Assembly: GCA_021155965.1 (NCBI GenBank)
Contig: JAJNBJ010000011.1
Location: forward strand, 1-64,000
DNA from: Flavipsychrobacter sp.
GTDB taxonomy: Bacteria; Bacteroidota; Bacteroidia; Chitinophagales; Chitinophagaceae
DNA length: 64,000 bases
Direction of reading: 5' to 3'
Position numbers and translations under genes: made by a program. Shown here piece after piece: positions 51,991 to 61,835 of the stretch; positions within the stretch are counted from its first letter, which is position 1, and each line of letters begins with the position of its first letter. The notes under the pieces are model-generated. The model saw nothing but the letters and a program-made list of their open reading frames with translations. It was not told the DNA's origin and did not search any database.

Positions 51991-54900
51991 ATGAAAAATG
52001 TACGTTTACTTATATCCTCTTTGTGTTGTGTTTTTGGGGTTGCGGCGAGCAGCCAGGCGCAGGTATTGATCATGAGACCCTTTGCAGGTACCGGTGCGAG
52101 TTCTTATGGAGGAGACAATGGACCTGCTACTGCGGCACAACTTGACAACCAGTACATGATCAACCTTGATGCGGGCGGCAATAATCTGTACATTGCTGAC
52201 AACGGAAATAATCGCGTTAGAAAGATCGACCTTTCTACAAATATCATCACAACTGTTGCAGGCACAGGCACAAGCGGCTTTAGTGGTGATGGCGGACCGG
52301 CTACAGCAGCGCAATTAGGAGCACCGGGCGGAGGCGGTCTTGTTGGTGTTATAGGTATATGTGCTGATGGGTCTGGAAATGTTTTTGTTGCTGATGCCTC
52401 AAATCAAAGGATCCGCAAAGTAGATGCCTCAGGCATTATAACAACAATAGGTGGAAACGGCACTGCCGGTTTTGCGGGCGATGGCGGGCCGGCTACAGCA
52501 GCGCAGATACGCAACCCCAGGGGTATGTGGGTTGACGGACCGGGAAACATTTATTTTACTGAAGGCTCATCCGGAGGTGGTGGGTCGACAATGCGCGTAC
52601 GAAAGATAGATGTGGCAGGAATAATTACTACCGTTGCCGGTAATGGTACAACCATGCCTTTCCTTGATAATATGGCTGCAACAGCTGCCAGTTTGAATAA
52701 CCCCCGCGGATTGTGTGTGGACGCTGCCGGCAATATATACATAGCAGACTTCGGAAACAACCGCGTGCGCAGGGTAGATGGCACAACAAACATCATTACA
52801 ACTGTAGCGGGCAATGGTACAACAACTTTCGGCGAGGGAGTTGCGGCTACCGCAACAGGGCTTAATCAGCCACTTGATGTGAAGATGGATGGCGCAGGAA
52901 ACCTGTATATAGCAACACTTGGCCACGCCCGTATTCGTAAAGTAGATATGACTACAGGGATAATAACTACCGTTGCGGGAAGCGGAACTGCGGGCAATGA
53001 TGCCGGTAACTGGAGCCCCGCAACTGCTTCTAATATACGGCTTGCATCCCTGTCATCTGTGGCAGTTATGGCTAACGGGAATTATTTCTTTATTTCTGAC
53101 AGGCAAGGCGGCGGCGGCACTGCAGGCAACAGGGTAAAGCATGTTCGCCCAAACAGCATTCCTTATTTCACCGGCGGCACGCGCCAGAGTTTTTCCGTAT
53201 GCGAAGACCAGGGGCCATTTGATATAGGTTCTTTTATCGCTGTTACCGACTCAGACCAGGTGCAAATAGAAACGTGGTCATTAGGCGCATGGGCGCCGCT
53301 TCACGGCAGTGTTACCGTTGCAGGAACAGCGGCCGCGAATGGTTCCAGTGTGACAATTACAGGAAGGACATATACACCCACACCAGGCTACGTAGGCACT
53401 GACAGTTTCATTGTAAATGTATCTGACGGCCATAATTCTGCCGCAGACACTATTGTTGTTACCGTAAATCCATTGCCGGTAGTATCGGCTATAACCGGCA
53501 CACCGGAAGTATGCGAAAGCGCAACTACAGTACTGGCAAGTAGCCCCGGTGGAGGCACATGGACTGCAAGTAATGCAAATGCAACTGTTGTGGGTGGCAC
53601 TGTTACAGGTGTTACAGCAGGAACTGTAGACATAAGTTACACTGTTACCAATAGCTGCGGCCCACGAACCGTTGTCCAGAATGTTACCGTTAATCCTCTG
53701 CCCAATGCAGGGACAATAACCGGTGCTGCCAGTGTATGCGAAGCGGGAGTAACCACTCTTGCTGATGCTGCCGGCGGCGGCACATGGAGCGCAAGCAATG
53801 GTAATGTAACTGTAGATGGTTTGGGTAATGTAACCGGGGTTACTATGGGCACAACAACCATAAGCTATACAGTTACCAACTCTTGTGGAACAGCCAGCGC
53901 TACACACGCTATGACAATAGATGCACTACCTGCTGCAATATCGGGTGCAAACAATGTGTGTGTTTCAGCAAGTATTGTGCTTACTGACGCTTCGGCAGGA
54001 GGCGTGTGGAGTGCAAGCAATTCAAATGCTACTGTAACTGCCGGCCTGGTTACCGGCGTTACTGCAGGGACTGTAGATATCAGCTATACGCTTACCAATG
54101 CCTGTGGCGTTAATGCTGCCGTGCAGCCGGTTACCGTAAACCCCTTACCTGATGCAGGTACTATAGTGGGTGCAAGCAATATTTGTATATCCGGTACTGT
54201 AACCTTCACAGACACAGCACCAGGTGGTGTGTGGAGCGCAAGCAATTCAAATGCCACTGTTGACGGATCTGGTAATGTAACGGGTGTAACTGCAGGAACT
54301 GTGGTTATTTCATACAGCGTTACAAATGGCTGCGGCACTGCTGTTGCCACCTTTAGTGTGAACGTGGTTTCCACACCATCGGCTGGCACCATCACTGGTT
54401 TGTCAAATGTATGCCCTGCTGCCACTATCACACTCTCCAACCTCACAGCAGGCGGCGTATGGAGCGCAAGCAACTCGAATGCTACTGTTGACGCATCGGG
54501 GAACGTAACAGGTGTAACAGCAGGCACAGTGAACATCAGCTATACAGTTACAGCGTCGTGCGGCGTAGCAAGCACTTTTAATACTGTAATAGTTGACCCA
54601 TTGCCGAATGCAGGCACCATCACAGGTTCGTCAAATGTTTGCCTTGCCGGAACTACAACGCTGACCGCAACTGTTGGTGGGGGCGCCTGGTCATCCGGCA
54701 GCACATCCATAGCTACGGTATCAGGCTTGGGTGTGGTTAGCGGCATGATGGTTGGCGCTGCAACGATCTCTTACGCTGTAACCAATGTATGCGGAACAGG
54801 TTATGCAACACATGGGATGAATGTAGACCCGATATTAACACCTTCAGTTACTTTTAGTGCAACTCCCGGTTTCAATACATGTCCCGGCACATTGGTAACA

Positions 54901-56169
54901 TATAACGCGGCCCCTGTGAATGGTGGTTCCTCACCGGTATACGAATGGCGCGTGAACGGCTTTGTGCTGGGTGCAGGCGCTTCGTTCAACCACATACCTG
55001 TAAACGGTGATAGAATTACCGTAAGAATGTCCAGCAGCGCTGCATGTATTTCCGCAGCTATGGTATACGATACTATGGTTGTTGTAGTTTATCCGACCCT
55101 GGTACCTGCGGTAAGCATTTCAACCGGTATAGTTGGTGATACAGTATGCGTGGGCACACCGGTTTCTTATTATCCAACGCCTGTTAACGGTGGCACCACC
55201 CCTGCTTACACATGGTATGTGAACGGCGTAGCCGCAGGCAGCGGAAGCCCATTCACTTTTATCCCGGCCGATAACGACGTGATCACTACCAGCATGAACA
55301 GCAGCTACGTTTGTCCATCGCTTGCATCAGTAATGAGCAACAGCATTACAATGACAGTAGATGTAACACAAACCCCCGCAATAACCATTACGGCAAGCCC
55401 AACATCGGCAGTTTGTATCGGCTCTATGGTGACCTTTACATCCCACCCGCTTTATGGTGGCATAACGCCACTGTTCAGGTGGTCGCGGAATGGCGTATAT
55501 GTTGCTACGGGCAGTACATTCTCCTACGCTCCGTCAAACGGCGATAATATCAGGTGCCTGCTTGCCAGCAGCTCATCGTGCCGCACCATAGATACTGTAT
55601 TCAGCAACAATATACACATGAACGTTAACAGCCCTCAGCCTATCTCTGTAACCATAAGCCAGTCATCATCGGTTATAGGTGTTGGGAATAGCGCAGTGTT
55701 CACTGCCCTGGTGTCTACTACATCGCTCACACCAACTTACCAATGGTATGTAAACGGTACCGGTGTTCCGGGAGCAACTAACAATACTTATACCATTTCC
55801 GGAACAGCACCCGGCACCAAAACTGTTAACTGCGTGGCAGGAACGGGAGATGCCTGCTATACTACTGCTGCAAGTAATATCCTTGTTCTGAATGTTACCC
55901 CTGCAGGCGTTAATGACCTTAACGGCAGTGCCAATGAACTAAGGCTGGCGCCTAACCCAAATAAGGGAACATTCTCTATGCACATGATCTCTGGCTATAA
56001 CGAGCCGGTACATGTGGTCATCACCAACATTATTGGCAAAAAAGTAAAAGAATTCAGCACACTTACCAATAAAGACGCTGAAGTAGTACTTAATCAGCCG
56101 GCGGGTATTTATATGCTTTCGGCAACTACCGAACACGGTACTCATGTAGCAAAAGTTTACGTTCAGTAA
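51991..56169 (+). CDS. Giant NHL-repeat / Ig-like-repeat surface protein with T9SS sorting domain
   Basis: A 1392-residue secreted protein. After the signal peptide (cleavage near residue 24, SSQAQ) come NHL-like beta-propeller repeats (about residues 28-390), each with an AGTGTSGFSGDGGPATAAQL-like start. Then, from about residue 490, six imperfect repeats of 73-77 residues (SNVC...GGVWSASNSNATV...VTGVTAGTV.ISYTVTN.CG), a BIG2-like unit, then four Ig-like units with PVNGG and YTWYVNG/YEWRVNG motifs. The last 80 residues (LRLAPNPNKGTFSM, then IIGKKVKEFS and GIYMLSAT) are a T9SS sorting domain. Role: probably adhesion or surface structure. A strong terminator follows. Confidence 0.9.
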   Translation: MKNVRLLISSLCCVFGVAASSQAQVLIMRPFAGTGASSYGGDNGPATAAQLDNQYMINLDAGGNNLYIADNGNNRVRKIDLSTNIITTVAGTGTSGFSGDGGPATAAQLGAPGGGGLVGVIGICADGSGNVFVADASNQRIRKVDASGIITTIGGNGTAGFAGDGGPATAAQIRNPRGMWVDGPGNIYFTEGSSGGGGSTMRVRKIDVAGIITTVAGNGTTMPFLDNMAATAASLNNPRGLCVDAAGNIYIADFGNNRVRRVDGTTNIITTVAGNGTTTFGEGVAATATGLNQPLDVKMDGAGNLYIATLGHARIRKVDMTTGIITTVAGSGTAGNDAGNWSPATASNIRLASLSSVAVMANGNYFFISDRQGGGGTAGNRVKHVRPNSIPYFTGGTRQSFSVCEDQGPFDIGSFIAVTDSDQVQIETWSLGAWAPLHGSVTVAGTAAANGSSVTITGRTYTPTPGYVGTDSFIVNVSDGHNSAADTIVVTVNPLPVVSAITGTPEVCESATTVLASSPGGGTWTASNANATVVGGTVTGVTAGTVDISYTVTNSCGPRTVVQNVTVNPLPNAGTITGAASVCEAGVTTLADAAGGGTWSASNGNVTVDGLGNVTGVTMGTTTISYTVTNSCGTASATHAMTIDALPAAISGANNVCVSASIVLTDASAGGVWSASNSNATVTAGLVTGVTAGTVDISYTLTNACGVNAAVQPVTVNPLPDAGTIVGASNICISGTVTFTDTAPGGVWSASNSNATVDGSGNVTGVTAGTVVISYSVTNGCGTAVATFSVNVVSTPSAGTITGLSNVCPAATITLSNLTAGGVWSASNSNATVDASGNVTGVTAGTVNISYTVTASCGVASTFNTVIVDPLPNAGTITGSSNVCLAGTTTLTATVGGGAWSSGSTSIATVSGLGVVSGMMVGAATISYAVTNVCGTGYATHGMNVDPILTPSVTFSATPGFNTCPGTLVTYNAAPVNGGSSPVYEWRVNGFVLGAGASFNHIPVNGDRITVRMSSSAACISAAMVYDTMVVVVYPTLVPAVSISTGIVGDTVCVGTPVSYYPTPVNGGTTPAYTWYVNGVAAGSGSPFTFIPADNDVITTSMNSSYVCPSLASVMSNSITMTVDVTQTPAITITASPTSAVCIGSMVTFTSHPLYGGITPLFRWSRNGVYVATGSTFSYAPSNGDNIRCLLASSSSCRTIDTVFSNNIHMNVNSPQPISVTISQSSSVIGVGNSAVFTALVSTTSLTPTYQWYVNGTGVPGATNNTYTISGTAPGTKTVNCVAGTGDACYTTAASNILVLNVTPAGVNDLNGSANELRLAPNPNKGTFSMHMISGYNEPVHVVITNIIGKKVKEFSTLTNKDAEVVLNQPAGIYMLSATTEHGTHVAKVYVQ
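53500..54810 (+). repeat. Six tandem coding repeats of about 228 bases
   Basis: The marker VTGVTAGT (or its variants) recurs at 53605, 53833, 54052, 54280, 54508 and 54739, so units are 228, 219, 228, 228 and 231 bases long, always in frame. Nucleotide identity between units is high in the SASNSNATV and TGVTAGT blocks. Unequal crossing-over could change the number of copies. Confidence 0.85.
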
Positions 56170-56188
56170 TAATAATTTTTTATAGCTG

Positions 56189-56224
56189 AAAGGCACATAG
56201 GAACTTAACCCTATGTGCCTTTTT
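56189..56224 (+). terminator. Intrinsic terminator after surface-protein gene
   Basis: AAAGGCACATAGG and CCTATGTGCCTTT pair over 13 bp around AACTTAAC, followed by TT and further T. It lies 20 bases after the stop and before mazG. Confidence 0.9.
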
Positions 56225-56265
56225 AGTAAATTTACTAATAGTACCAGACCACATATCTAAATAAC

Positions 56266-57036
56266 ATGGAGTATTCAAAATCAATAGAACGGCTGAGGAA
56301 AATAATGGATGAGCTGAGAGACCAATGCCCCTGGGATAAAAAACAAACCATACATACCCTGCAGCCACAAACACTGGAAGAAGTGTATGAACTATCTGAA
56401 ACTATAGTGGACGAGGACTGGCAGGGGCTAAAGGAAGAACTGGGCGACCTGCTGCTGCATATTATGTTCTACAGCAAAATTGGCAGCGAGCAAAATCAAT
56501 TCACGCTGGATGATGTAATAGAGGGTATTTGCAATAAGCTCATCAACAGGCACCCGCACATATATAGTAATGTAAAGGTGGAAAACGATAATGACGTTAA
56601 ACAGAACTGGGAAAAGATAAAGCAGCAGGAAGGCAAGAAATCCATACTCAGCGGGATACCAACTGGTATGCCCGCGCTTATTAAAGCCCTGAGGCTGCAG
56701 GAAAAAACAAAAAAGGTGGGCTTTGAATGGGAAAACACTGCACAAGTAAAAAACAAAGTGGAGGAAGAACTGGCTGAACTGTATGAAGCTGTGGAGCAAA
56801 ATGATGCTGCTGAGATGGAAAACGAAATGGGAGATATTTTGTTCGCACTCATCAATTATGCACGCTTTATTAATGTGGACCCGGAACGTGCACTTGAGAA
56901 GACCAACAGAAAATTCATCCGTCGTTTTACAAAAGTAGAAGACATGGCAGCCGAACAGGGTAAGTCGTTGCACGATATGACCCTGTGGGAAATGGATGCA
57001 CTGTGGAATAAAGTAAAAGCGGCGGAATCTAAATAG
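56266..57036 (+). CDS. mazG: Nucleoside triphosphate pyrophosphohydrolase MazG
   Basis: A 256-residue MazG with two all-alpha NTP-PPase domains. It hydrolyses NTPs and dNTPs to NMPs and PPi, removing damaged nucleotides, and in E. coli also lowers ppGpp. Seen: LRDQCPWDKKQTIHTLQ and LEEVYELSETIVDEDW, then KEELGDLLLHIMF (the EExxE then ExxD magnesium motif), and a second, weaker set with VEEELAELYEAVE and NEMGDILFALINY. The length matches E. coli MazG (263). It is followed by the histidine kinase after three bases, so they are probably co-transcribed, though no functional link is known. Confidence 0.95.
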   Translation: MEYSKSIERLRKIMDELRDQCPWDKKQTIHTLQPQTLEEVYELSETIVDEDWQGLKEELGDLLLHIMFYSKIGSEQNQFTLDDVIEGICNKLINRHPHIYSNVKVENDNDVKQNWEKIKQQEGKKSILSGIPTGMPALIKALRLQEKTKKVGFEWENTAQVKNKVEEELAELYEAVEQNDAAEMENEMGDILFALINYARFINVDPERALEKTNRKFIRRFTKVEDMAAEQGKSLHDMTLWEMDALWNKVKAAESK

Positions 57037-57039
57037 TTA

Positions 57040-60000
57040 ATGTTCAGGCGTTATCCATATTGGGGCTGGCTGCTGGTGAGCCAAATACTCTGGTGCATGA
57101 ATGGTTACTACTTCCATTTGCACAAGAAGGCTACTATGCCCGAGAGCATGGCATCGGCTGTTAGCAGCGAACTGAACTACCAGCATGATGCTTTTGAAGA
57201 CCTTATTGCCGACCAGGAGCTTATCCGGCATATTTTTTCAGATTCGCTTTCCCCGGGAGAATTCAATGAACTGAAAAGCCAGCCATTCTATGTATATGCC
57301 TACGAACGGGATTCCTTAAAATTCTGGAATACTAATTCGGTGATTGCGGATATTAACGAGCTTGCTTTCGAAAAAGAAAAGCTATTGCGCAATGACAGGG
57401 GTGTATTTGTAGAAAAAGACACCCATCTCAAATACCTGGATAGCAGCAAAACCCTGGTTGCCCTGTTTCCTGTAGTGATAACCTACCCGATAGAGAACAA
57501 CTATTTGTCGTCTCATTTTGTTGCATCCAATAATATACCCGTAAATACTAAAATTGCCCTAACCGACACGCGCGCGCAAAATGAATATCCTGTATCAATA
57601 GGAGAGCAGCAACCCATATTTTACCTGCGTTTCAACCCACAGGATATTCCGAAATGGGCGCCTGAAACCCTTTCCATTTTTCTGCTCTTAGCAGCCCTTG
57701 TAGCAAGCATATGGTGGGTACAATTGGTCATTATCCGTTTCACACATAATACGTCTGCAACGGCAGGTTTTTTTGCCACCCTTGCTATTATTCTTGGCCT
57801 GCGGTGCCTGCTTTATATATACGGGCTTCCCTTCAACCTGGATGCACTGCGGTTTTTTTCCCCCTTGTTATATTCGTCCAGCATTTACCTGTCATCACTG
57901 GGTGACCTGTTTATAAATGCCATCTGCATCCTTTGGCTGGTAATATTTATCACCCGGCATACCCCGTACAGAAATTATTTTAACCCGGCAATGAACGGCA
58001 CTGTGCGCCATACTATTGCTGTGATACTAACAACCCTGCTGCTTGGCTATGTATATCTATACCTGAGCATTATCCGCAGCCTGGTGGTCGACTCCACCAT
58101 TTCATTTGATGTCAGCCACTTTTACTCTATTGATGTTTTCACTTTGCTTGGGTTGCTCATCATATGTATCATCACAGGCATTTCCTGCCTGATCATTTAT
58201 TTATTCAATGTACAGTTAAATGTGCTCGTCAGGAGCAAAGTAACTAAATATATGCTGGTGGCCCTTATAGGGTTGGCGTTGATAACAGTTGCCGGTATCG
58301 TACACCATTATGGCAAACATCTTATGCCGTTCGACTGGCTGTTTTACTGGTTGCTGCTTGTTTGGCTGCTTATATTTATACCATTGCTGGATAACAAAAG
58401 GTTCACGCTGGTATCCGACCTGTTTGAACCTCACATGATATTCTGGGGTGTGTTTATCTGTTTCTTTGGCACAGGGGTATTATATTATTACAACCAGGAA
58501 AAAGAACGGGAGGCCCGCATAGCTTATGTAAATGCACACCTGATGCCTAAAAGGGACAATCCGATGGAATTTGCCTTTGAGGAAACCGCGAAGAAAATAC
58601 AGAAGGACAAAAAATTGAAGGATTTTTTTGAGGACCCTTCATTATCAGCCCGGAAAACCCTGAACCAGTACTTTGATCCGCAATATCTATCCCGTGCAGC
58701 TTTTAACCAGTACCAGGCAAAACTATATTTATTTGATGCGCGGGAAAGAAACTTGTATAATAAGGATACCACTGCTGATTTTGCTGCACTGATTGAGGAA
58801 AAAAGTGAATCCTTCTCAACAAATTCTTCTTATCTGTTTTATAAAGAAAATTTACACGAGCGACATTTATATCTTTCTTACATACCAATATACAGCGATG
58901 TTGTAAACAAAATAATTGGTTATGTTTTTATTGACTTTGATCTTAAGAAACCTGTAACCCAAACCGTATACCCTGAATTATTGCAGCCCCCGTCAAACAA
59001 TGTGAGCACCAGGGATGATGAATATGCCCATGCTGAATACGTTAGCAATAAGATCTATTCACAAACGAACGACTATCCTTTTTCTGCATACCTTGATGAT
59101 GACACTCTGCAGAAAGAACAGGACTATGCTTTTCACCGCAGGAACAACAATACTGAACTTTATTATAAGGTATCTGACAAAAGCACTATCGTAATAGTGC
59201 GCCAGCATAGCCTGGTAATTGAAATGATATCGCTGTTCTCCTACCTGTTTGTTATCGAGATATTGCTGGCAATAGTTATCCTGGCATACCAGCTATATTT
59301 CTCATACTTCTCCGGCAAGCTTGGCAAAGAAAAATTTATCCGTTTTACGCTCAGGCGCCGTGTACATTTTTCTATGCTGGCTGTGGTGCTTATATCGTTT
59401 ATCATTATAGGGTTTGTAACCATATTTTTCTTCAGTGTACAGTATAAGACCTCAAATAATGCAAACTATCAATCGGCTATGCAGCTAGCCCGCCAAACGA
59501 TACAGGGAAATTTAAAAATGCAGCGTGCTTTTTCCGACCAAAATGCTTTTGATTCTGTAAGCAGGTCTAACAGCTTTAAGTCATTCATTACAACGCTTGC
59601 CAACGGACAAAAAATAGATATAAATGTATTCAGCAAAAATGGCATTTTGCTGAATACATCGGAAGATGAGATCTACAATAAAGGGCTCATATCGAATATG
59701 ATGCGCGCTGACGCCTATTACCAGTTGAACAATATTGGCAGGACCATATTGATACAAAATGAGAACGTGGCCGGTCTTTCTTATTTGTCTGCCTACCAGC
59801 CTATGCGCAATGAACGCGGCACTGTTTATGGTTTCATTAATGTACCCTTCTTTACATCCGAAAAAGAATTGAACTACCAGATATCCAATATCGTTGTTAC
59901 ACTGATAAATTTATATGCGTTCATATTCCTGTTCTCAAGCGTAATAGCCATTTTAATAACCCGCTGGATCACCAAATCATTCAGTATTGTTATTCAGCAA

Positions 60001-60810
60001 TTCGGGCGTATCAACCTGCAGCAGAACGAACGTATCACCTGGCCTTATGATGATGAAATCGGTTTGCTGGTAAGTGAATACAACAAAATGGTGAACAAAG
60101 TGGAAGAGAATGCAGCCATGCTGGCCCAGAGTGAACGTGAAGGTGCATGGCGCGAAATGGCCCGGCAGGTGGCGCATGAGATCAAGAACCCACTCACACC
60201 TATGAAGCTTAATATACAATACCTGCAACAGGCAATGCGCAACGACAGCCCGAACATAAAAGAGCTGACCGACAAAGTATCTTACTCTATCATTGAGCAA
60301 ATAGACAACTTATCCTACATAGCCTCTGAATTCTCCAACTTTGCCAAAATGCCGGAAGCGCGGGCAGAGGAACTGGAAATTGTTGCCCTGCTGCATAAAG
60401 CAACAGAACTTTATACCAACGAGGAAAATATACAGGTAACAGTAAAAGATGGTGAGGAAAAGATTTTTGTGCAGTCTGACCGAAGCCAGCTGCTGCGTGT
60501 ATTCACCAACCTGCTGGAAAATGCAAAGCAGGCCATACAACCCGGAGAAGCTGGAAAAATAGATGTATCCATTGTTGCACAGGATGGTTATGCATTGATA
60601 ACTATAACTGACAATGGAGCGGGCATACCTGATGATATAGTGAAAAAGATGTTCCAGCCTTATTTTACTACCAAGTCATCGGGTACGGGCCTGGGGCTGG
60701 CTATGACCAAGAAAATAATAGAATTCTGGAAGGGAGAAATATGGTTTGAGACCAAAGAAGGACAAGGGACCACTTTTTATATTAAGTTGCCGCTGATCGA
60801 CCCTGAATAG
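57040..60810 (+). CDS. NtrY-like sensor histidine kinase, multi-helix
   Basis: A 1256-residue inner-membrane sensor kinase. It has an N-terminal helix and an extracytoplasmic loop, a block of eight or so helices at about 200-480 (with LLAALVASIWWVQLVII and the following segments), a second large extracytoplasmic sensor region, two helices near 740-800, another loop, a final helix (YAFIFLFSSVIAILITRWI) and a HAMP-like segment. The kinase core has AHEIKNPLTPMKLNIQYLQQ (HisKA, His near 1046), then LLENAKQAIQ (N box), DNGAGIP, and GTGLGLAM (G boxes) of HATPase_c. The AHEIKNPLTPMKL motif is that of the NtrY group. No response regulator is adjacent. It ends two bases before the murB stop. Confidence 0.9.
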   Translation: MFRRYPYWGWLLVSQILWCMNGYYFHLHKKATMPESMASAVSSELNYQHDAFEDLIADQELIRHIFSDSLSPGEFNELKSQPFYVYAYERDSLKFWNTNSVIADINELAFEKEKLLRNDRGVFVEKDTHLKYLDSSKTLVALFPVVITYPIENNYLSSHFVASNNIPVNTKIALTDTRAQNEYPVSIGEQQPIFYLRFNPQDIPKWAPETLSIFLLLAALVASIWWVQLVIIRFTHNTSATAGFFATLAIILGLRCLLYIYGLPFNLDALRFFSPLLYSSSIYLSSLGDLFINAICILWLVIFITRHTPYRNYFNPAMNGTVRHTIAVILTTLLLGYVYLYLSIIRSLVVDSTISFDVSHFYSIDVFTLLGLLIICIITGISCLIIYLFNVQLNVLVRSKVTKYMLVALIGLALITVAGIVHHYGKHLMPFDWLFYWLLLVWLLIFIPLLDNKRFTLVSDLFEPHMIFWGVFICFFGTGVLYYYNQEKEREARIAYVNAHLMPKRDNPMEFAFEETAKKIQKDKKLKDFFEDPSLSARKTLNQYFDPQYLSRAAFNQYQAKLYLFDARERNLYNKDTTADFAALIEEKSESFSTNSSYLFYKENLHERHLYLSYIPIYSDVVNKIIGYVFIDFDLKKPVTQTVYPELLQPPSNNVSTRDDEYAHAEYVSNKIYSQTNDYPFSAYLDDDTLQKEQDYAFHRRNNNTELYYKVSDKSTIVIVRQHSLVIEMISLFSYLFVIEILLAIVILAYQLYFSYFSGKLGKEKFIRFTLRRRVHFSMLAVVLISFIIIGFVTIFFFSVQYKTSNNANYQSAMQLARQTIQGNLKMQRAFSDQNAFDSVSRSNSFKSFITTLANGQKIDINVFSKNGILLNTSEDEIYNKGLISNMMRADAYYQLNNIGRTILIQNENVAGLSYLSAYQPMRNERGTVYGFINVPFFTSEKELNYQISNIVVTLINLYAFIFLFSSVIAILITRWITKSFSIVIQQFGRINLQQNERITWPYDDEIGLLVSEYNKMVNKVEENAAMLAQSEREGAWREMARQVAHEIKNPLTPMKLNIQYLQQAMRNDSPNIKELTDKVSYSIIEQIDNLSYIASEFSNFAKMPEARAEELEIVALLHKATELYTNEENIQVTVKDGEEKIFVQSDRSQLLRVFTNLLENAKQAIQPGEAGKIDVSIVAQDGYALITITDNGAGIPDDIVKKMFQPYFTTKSSGTGLGLAMTKKIIEFWKGEIWFETKEGQGTTFYIKLPLIDPE

Positions 60811-60812
60811 GC

Positions 60813-61817
60813 TTACCATACCTGCACTTCTCTTTCCAGTTCTATTCCAAATTTTTCTTTTACTGAATCAAGTATTTGCTGTGATAGCGCCCAAACTTCA
60901 CTACCTTTTGCATTGCCATAGTTAACAAGCACCAAAGCTTGTTTTGCATGAACTCCCGTTTCCCCCAGCCTGTATCCCTTCCAGCCACATTGCTCTATCA
61001 ACCAACCTGCAGGAACTTTTACCATTTCGCCATTTAACGGGTAGGATGGCATTCCAGGATAACTGGCATGTAGTACATCAAATTGTGCTTTCGGAACCGT
61101 AGGGTTTTTAAAGAAGCTACCAGCATTACCAATTTGTTGGGGGTCGGGCAGCTTGCTGGTCCTTATATTGACCACCGCCTGTGCAATTGCCTTTACTGAT
61201 AGTTCCTGTACCCCCATATATTCCAGTTCCTGCCCGATGGCACCATAGCTCGTATTAAACTTCGGCTGCTTATTTAACTTATACACTACCGAAATAATAA
61301 AAACCTTTTCCTTTAAACCGTGTTTAAAAACACTGTCCCTGTATCCAAATGCACATTCTTTGTTACTGTAGGTCATAAATGCCTTTTCCTGCCAGTTCCA
61401 GAACGTTACACTTTCAATAGTTTCTTTTGCTTCAACACCATATGCGCCTATATTCTGCATAGGCGATGCACCTACTGTGCCGGGTATCAGCGCAAGGTTC
61501 TCAATACCGCCCCATCCTTTATCTATGGCATACAACACAAAGTCATGCCACACTTCTCCAGAAGCTACACTCAGCCATACGTGGCTTTCATCTTCTTTGG
61601 CAACAGTTATTCCCTTAAGTGTATTGTATATTACCAGCCCATTTACCGGTTGTGTCAATAGTATATTACTGCCACCACCCAATATGTGTTTTGTGTATGG
61701 TAGCGTTGTGACTTCCTCCAGCAAATCAATATTATTTAAAATAGCAAAATACTCTGCCGGCACATCTATACCGAATGTATTGTATGGTTTAAGTGAAATG
61801 TTTTGCTGAAAGTGCAT
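60813..61817 (-). CDS. murB: UDP-N-acetylenolpyruvoylglucosamine reductase
   Basis: A 334-residue MurB that reduces the enolpyruvyl ether of UDP-GlcNAc to UDP-MurNAc with NADPH and FAD, an essential peptidoglycan step. The N-terminus LKPYNTFGIDVPAEYF is the family start; the FAD-binding part has LGGGSNILLT; and the middle has NLALIPGTVGASPMQNIGAYG. The catalytic serine lies in NAGSFFKNP. It is a type I (E. coli-like, longer) MurB by length. It starts 18 bases after the stop of the dipeptide epimerase gene, with which it probably forms an operon. Confidence 0.96.
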   Translation of the reverse strand: MHFQQNISLKPYNTFGIDVPAEYFAILNNIDLLEEVTTLPYTKHILGGGSNILLTQPVNGLVIYNTLKGITVAKEDESHVWLSVASGEVWHDFVLYAIDKGWGGIENLALIPGTVGASPMQNIGAYGVEAKETIESVTFWNWQEKAFMTYSNKECAFGYRDSVFKHGLKEKVFIISVVYKLNKQPKFNTSYGAIGQELEYMGVQELSVKAIAQAVVNIRTSKLPDPQQIGNAGSFFKNPTVPKAQFDVLHASYPGMPSYPLNGEMVKVPAGWLIEQCGWKGYRLGETGVHAKQALVLVNYGNAKGSEVWALSQQILDSVKEKFGIELEREVQVW

Positions 61818-61835
61818 ATTGCTACAAATGTAATT

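Noticed and set aside
53281-53907. Cys/Ser-rich antisense frames over the Ig-like repeats
   Set aside because: These are mirror products of tandem coding repeats and not separate genes.
52000-56000. Repeat array as a CRISPR candidate
   Set aside because: The repeats are 219-231 bases, in frame and translated into Ig-like domains. No short, exact, evenly spaced repeats with unique spacers exist.
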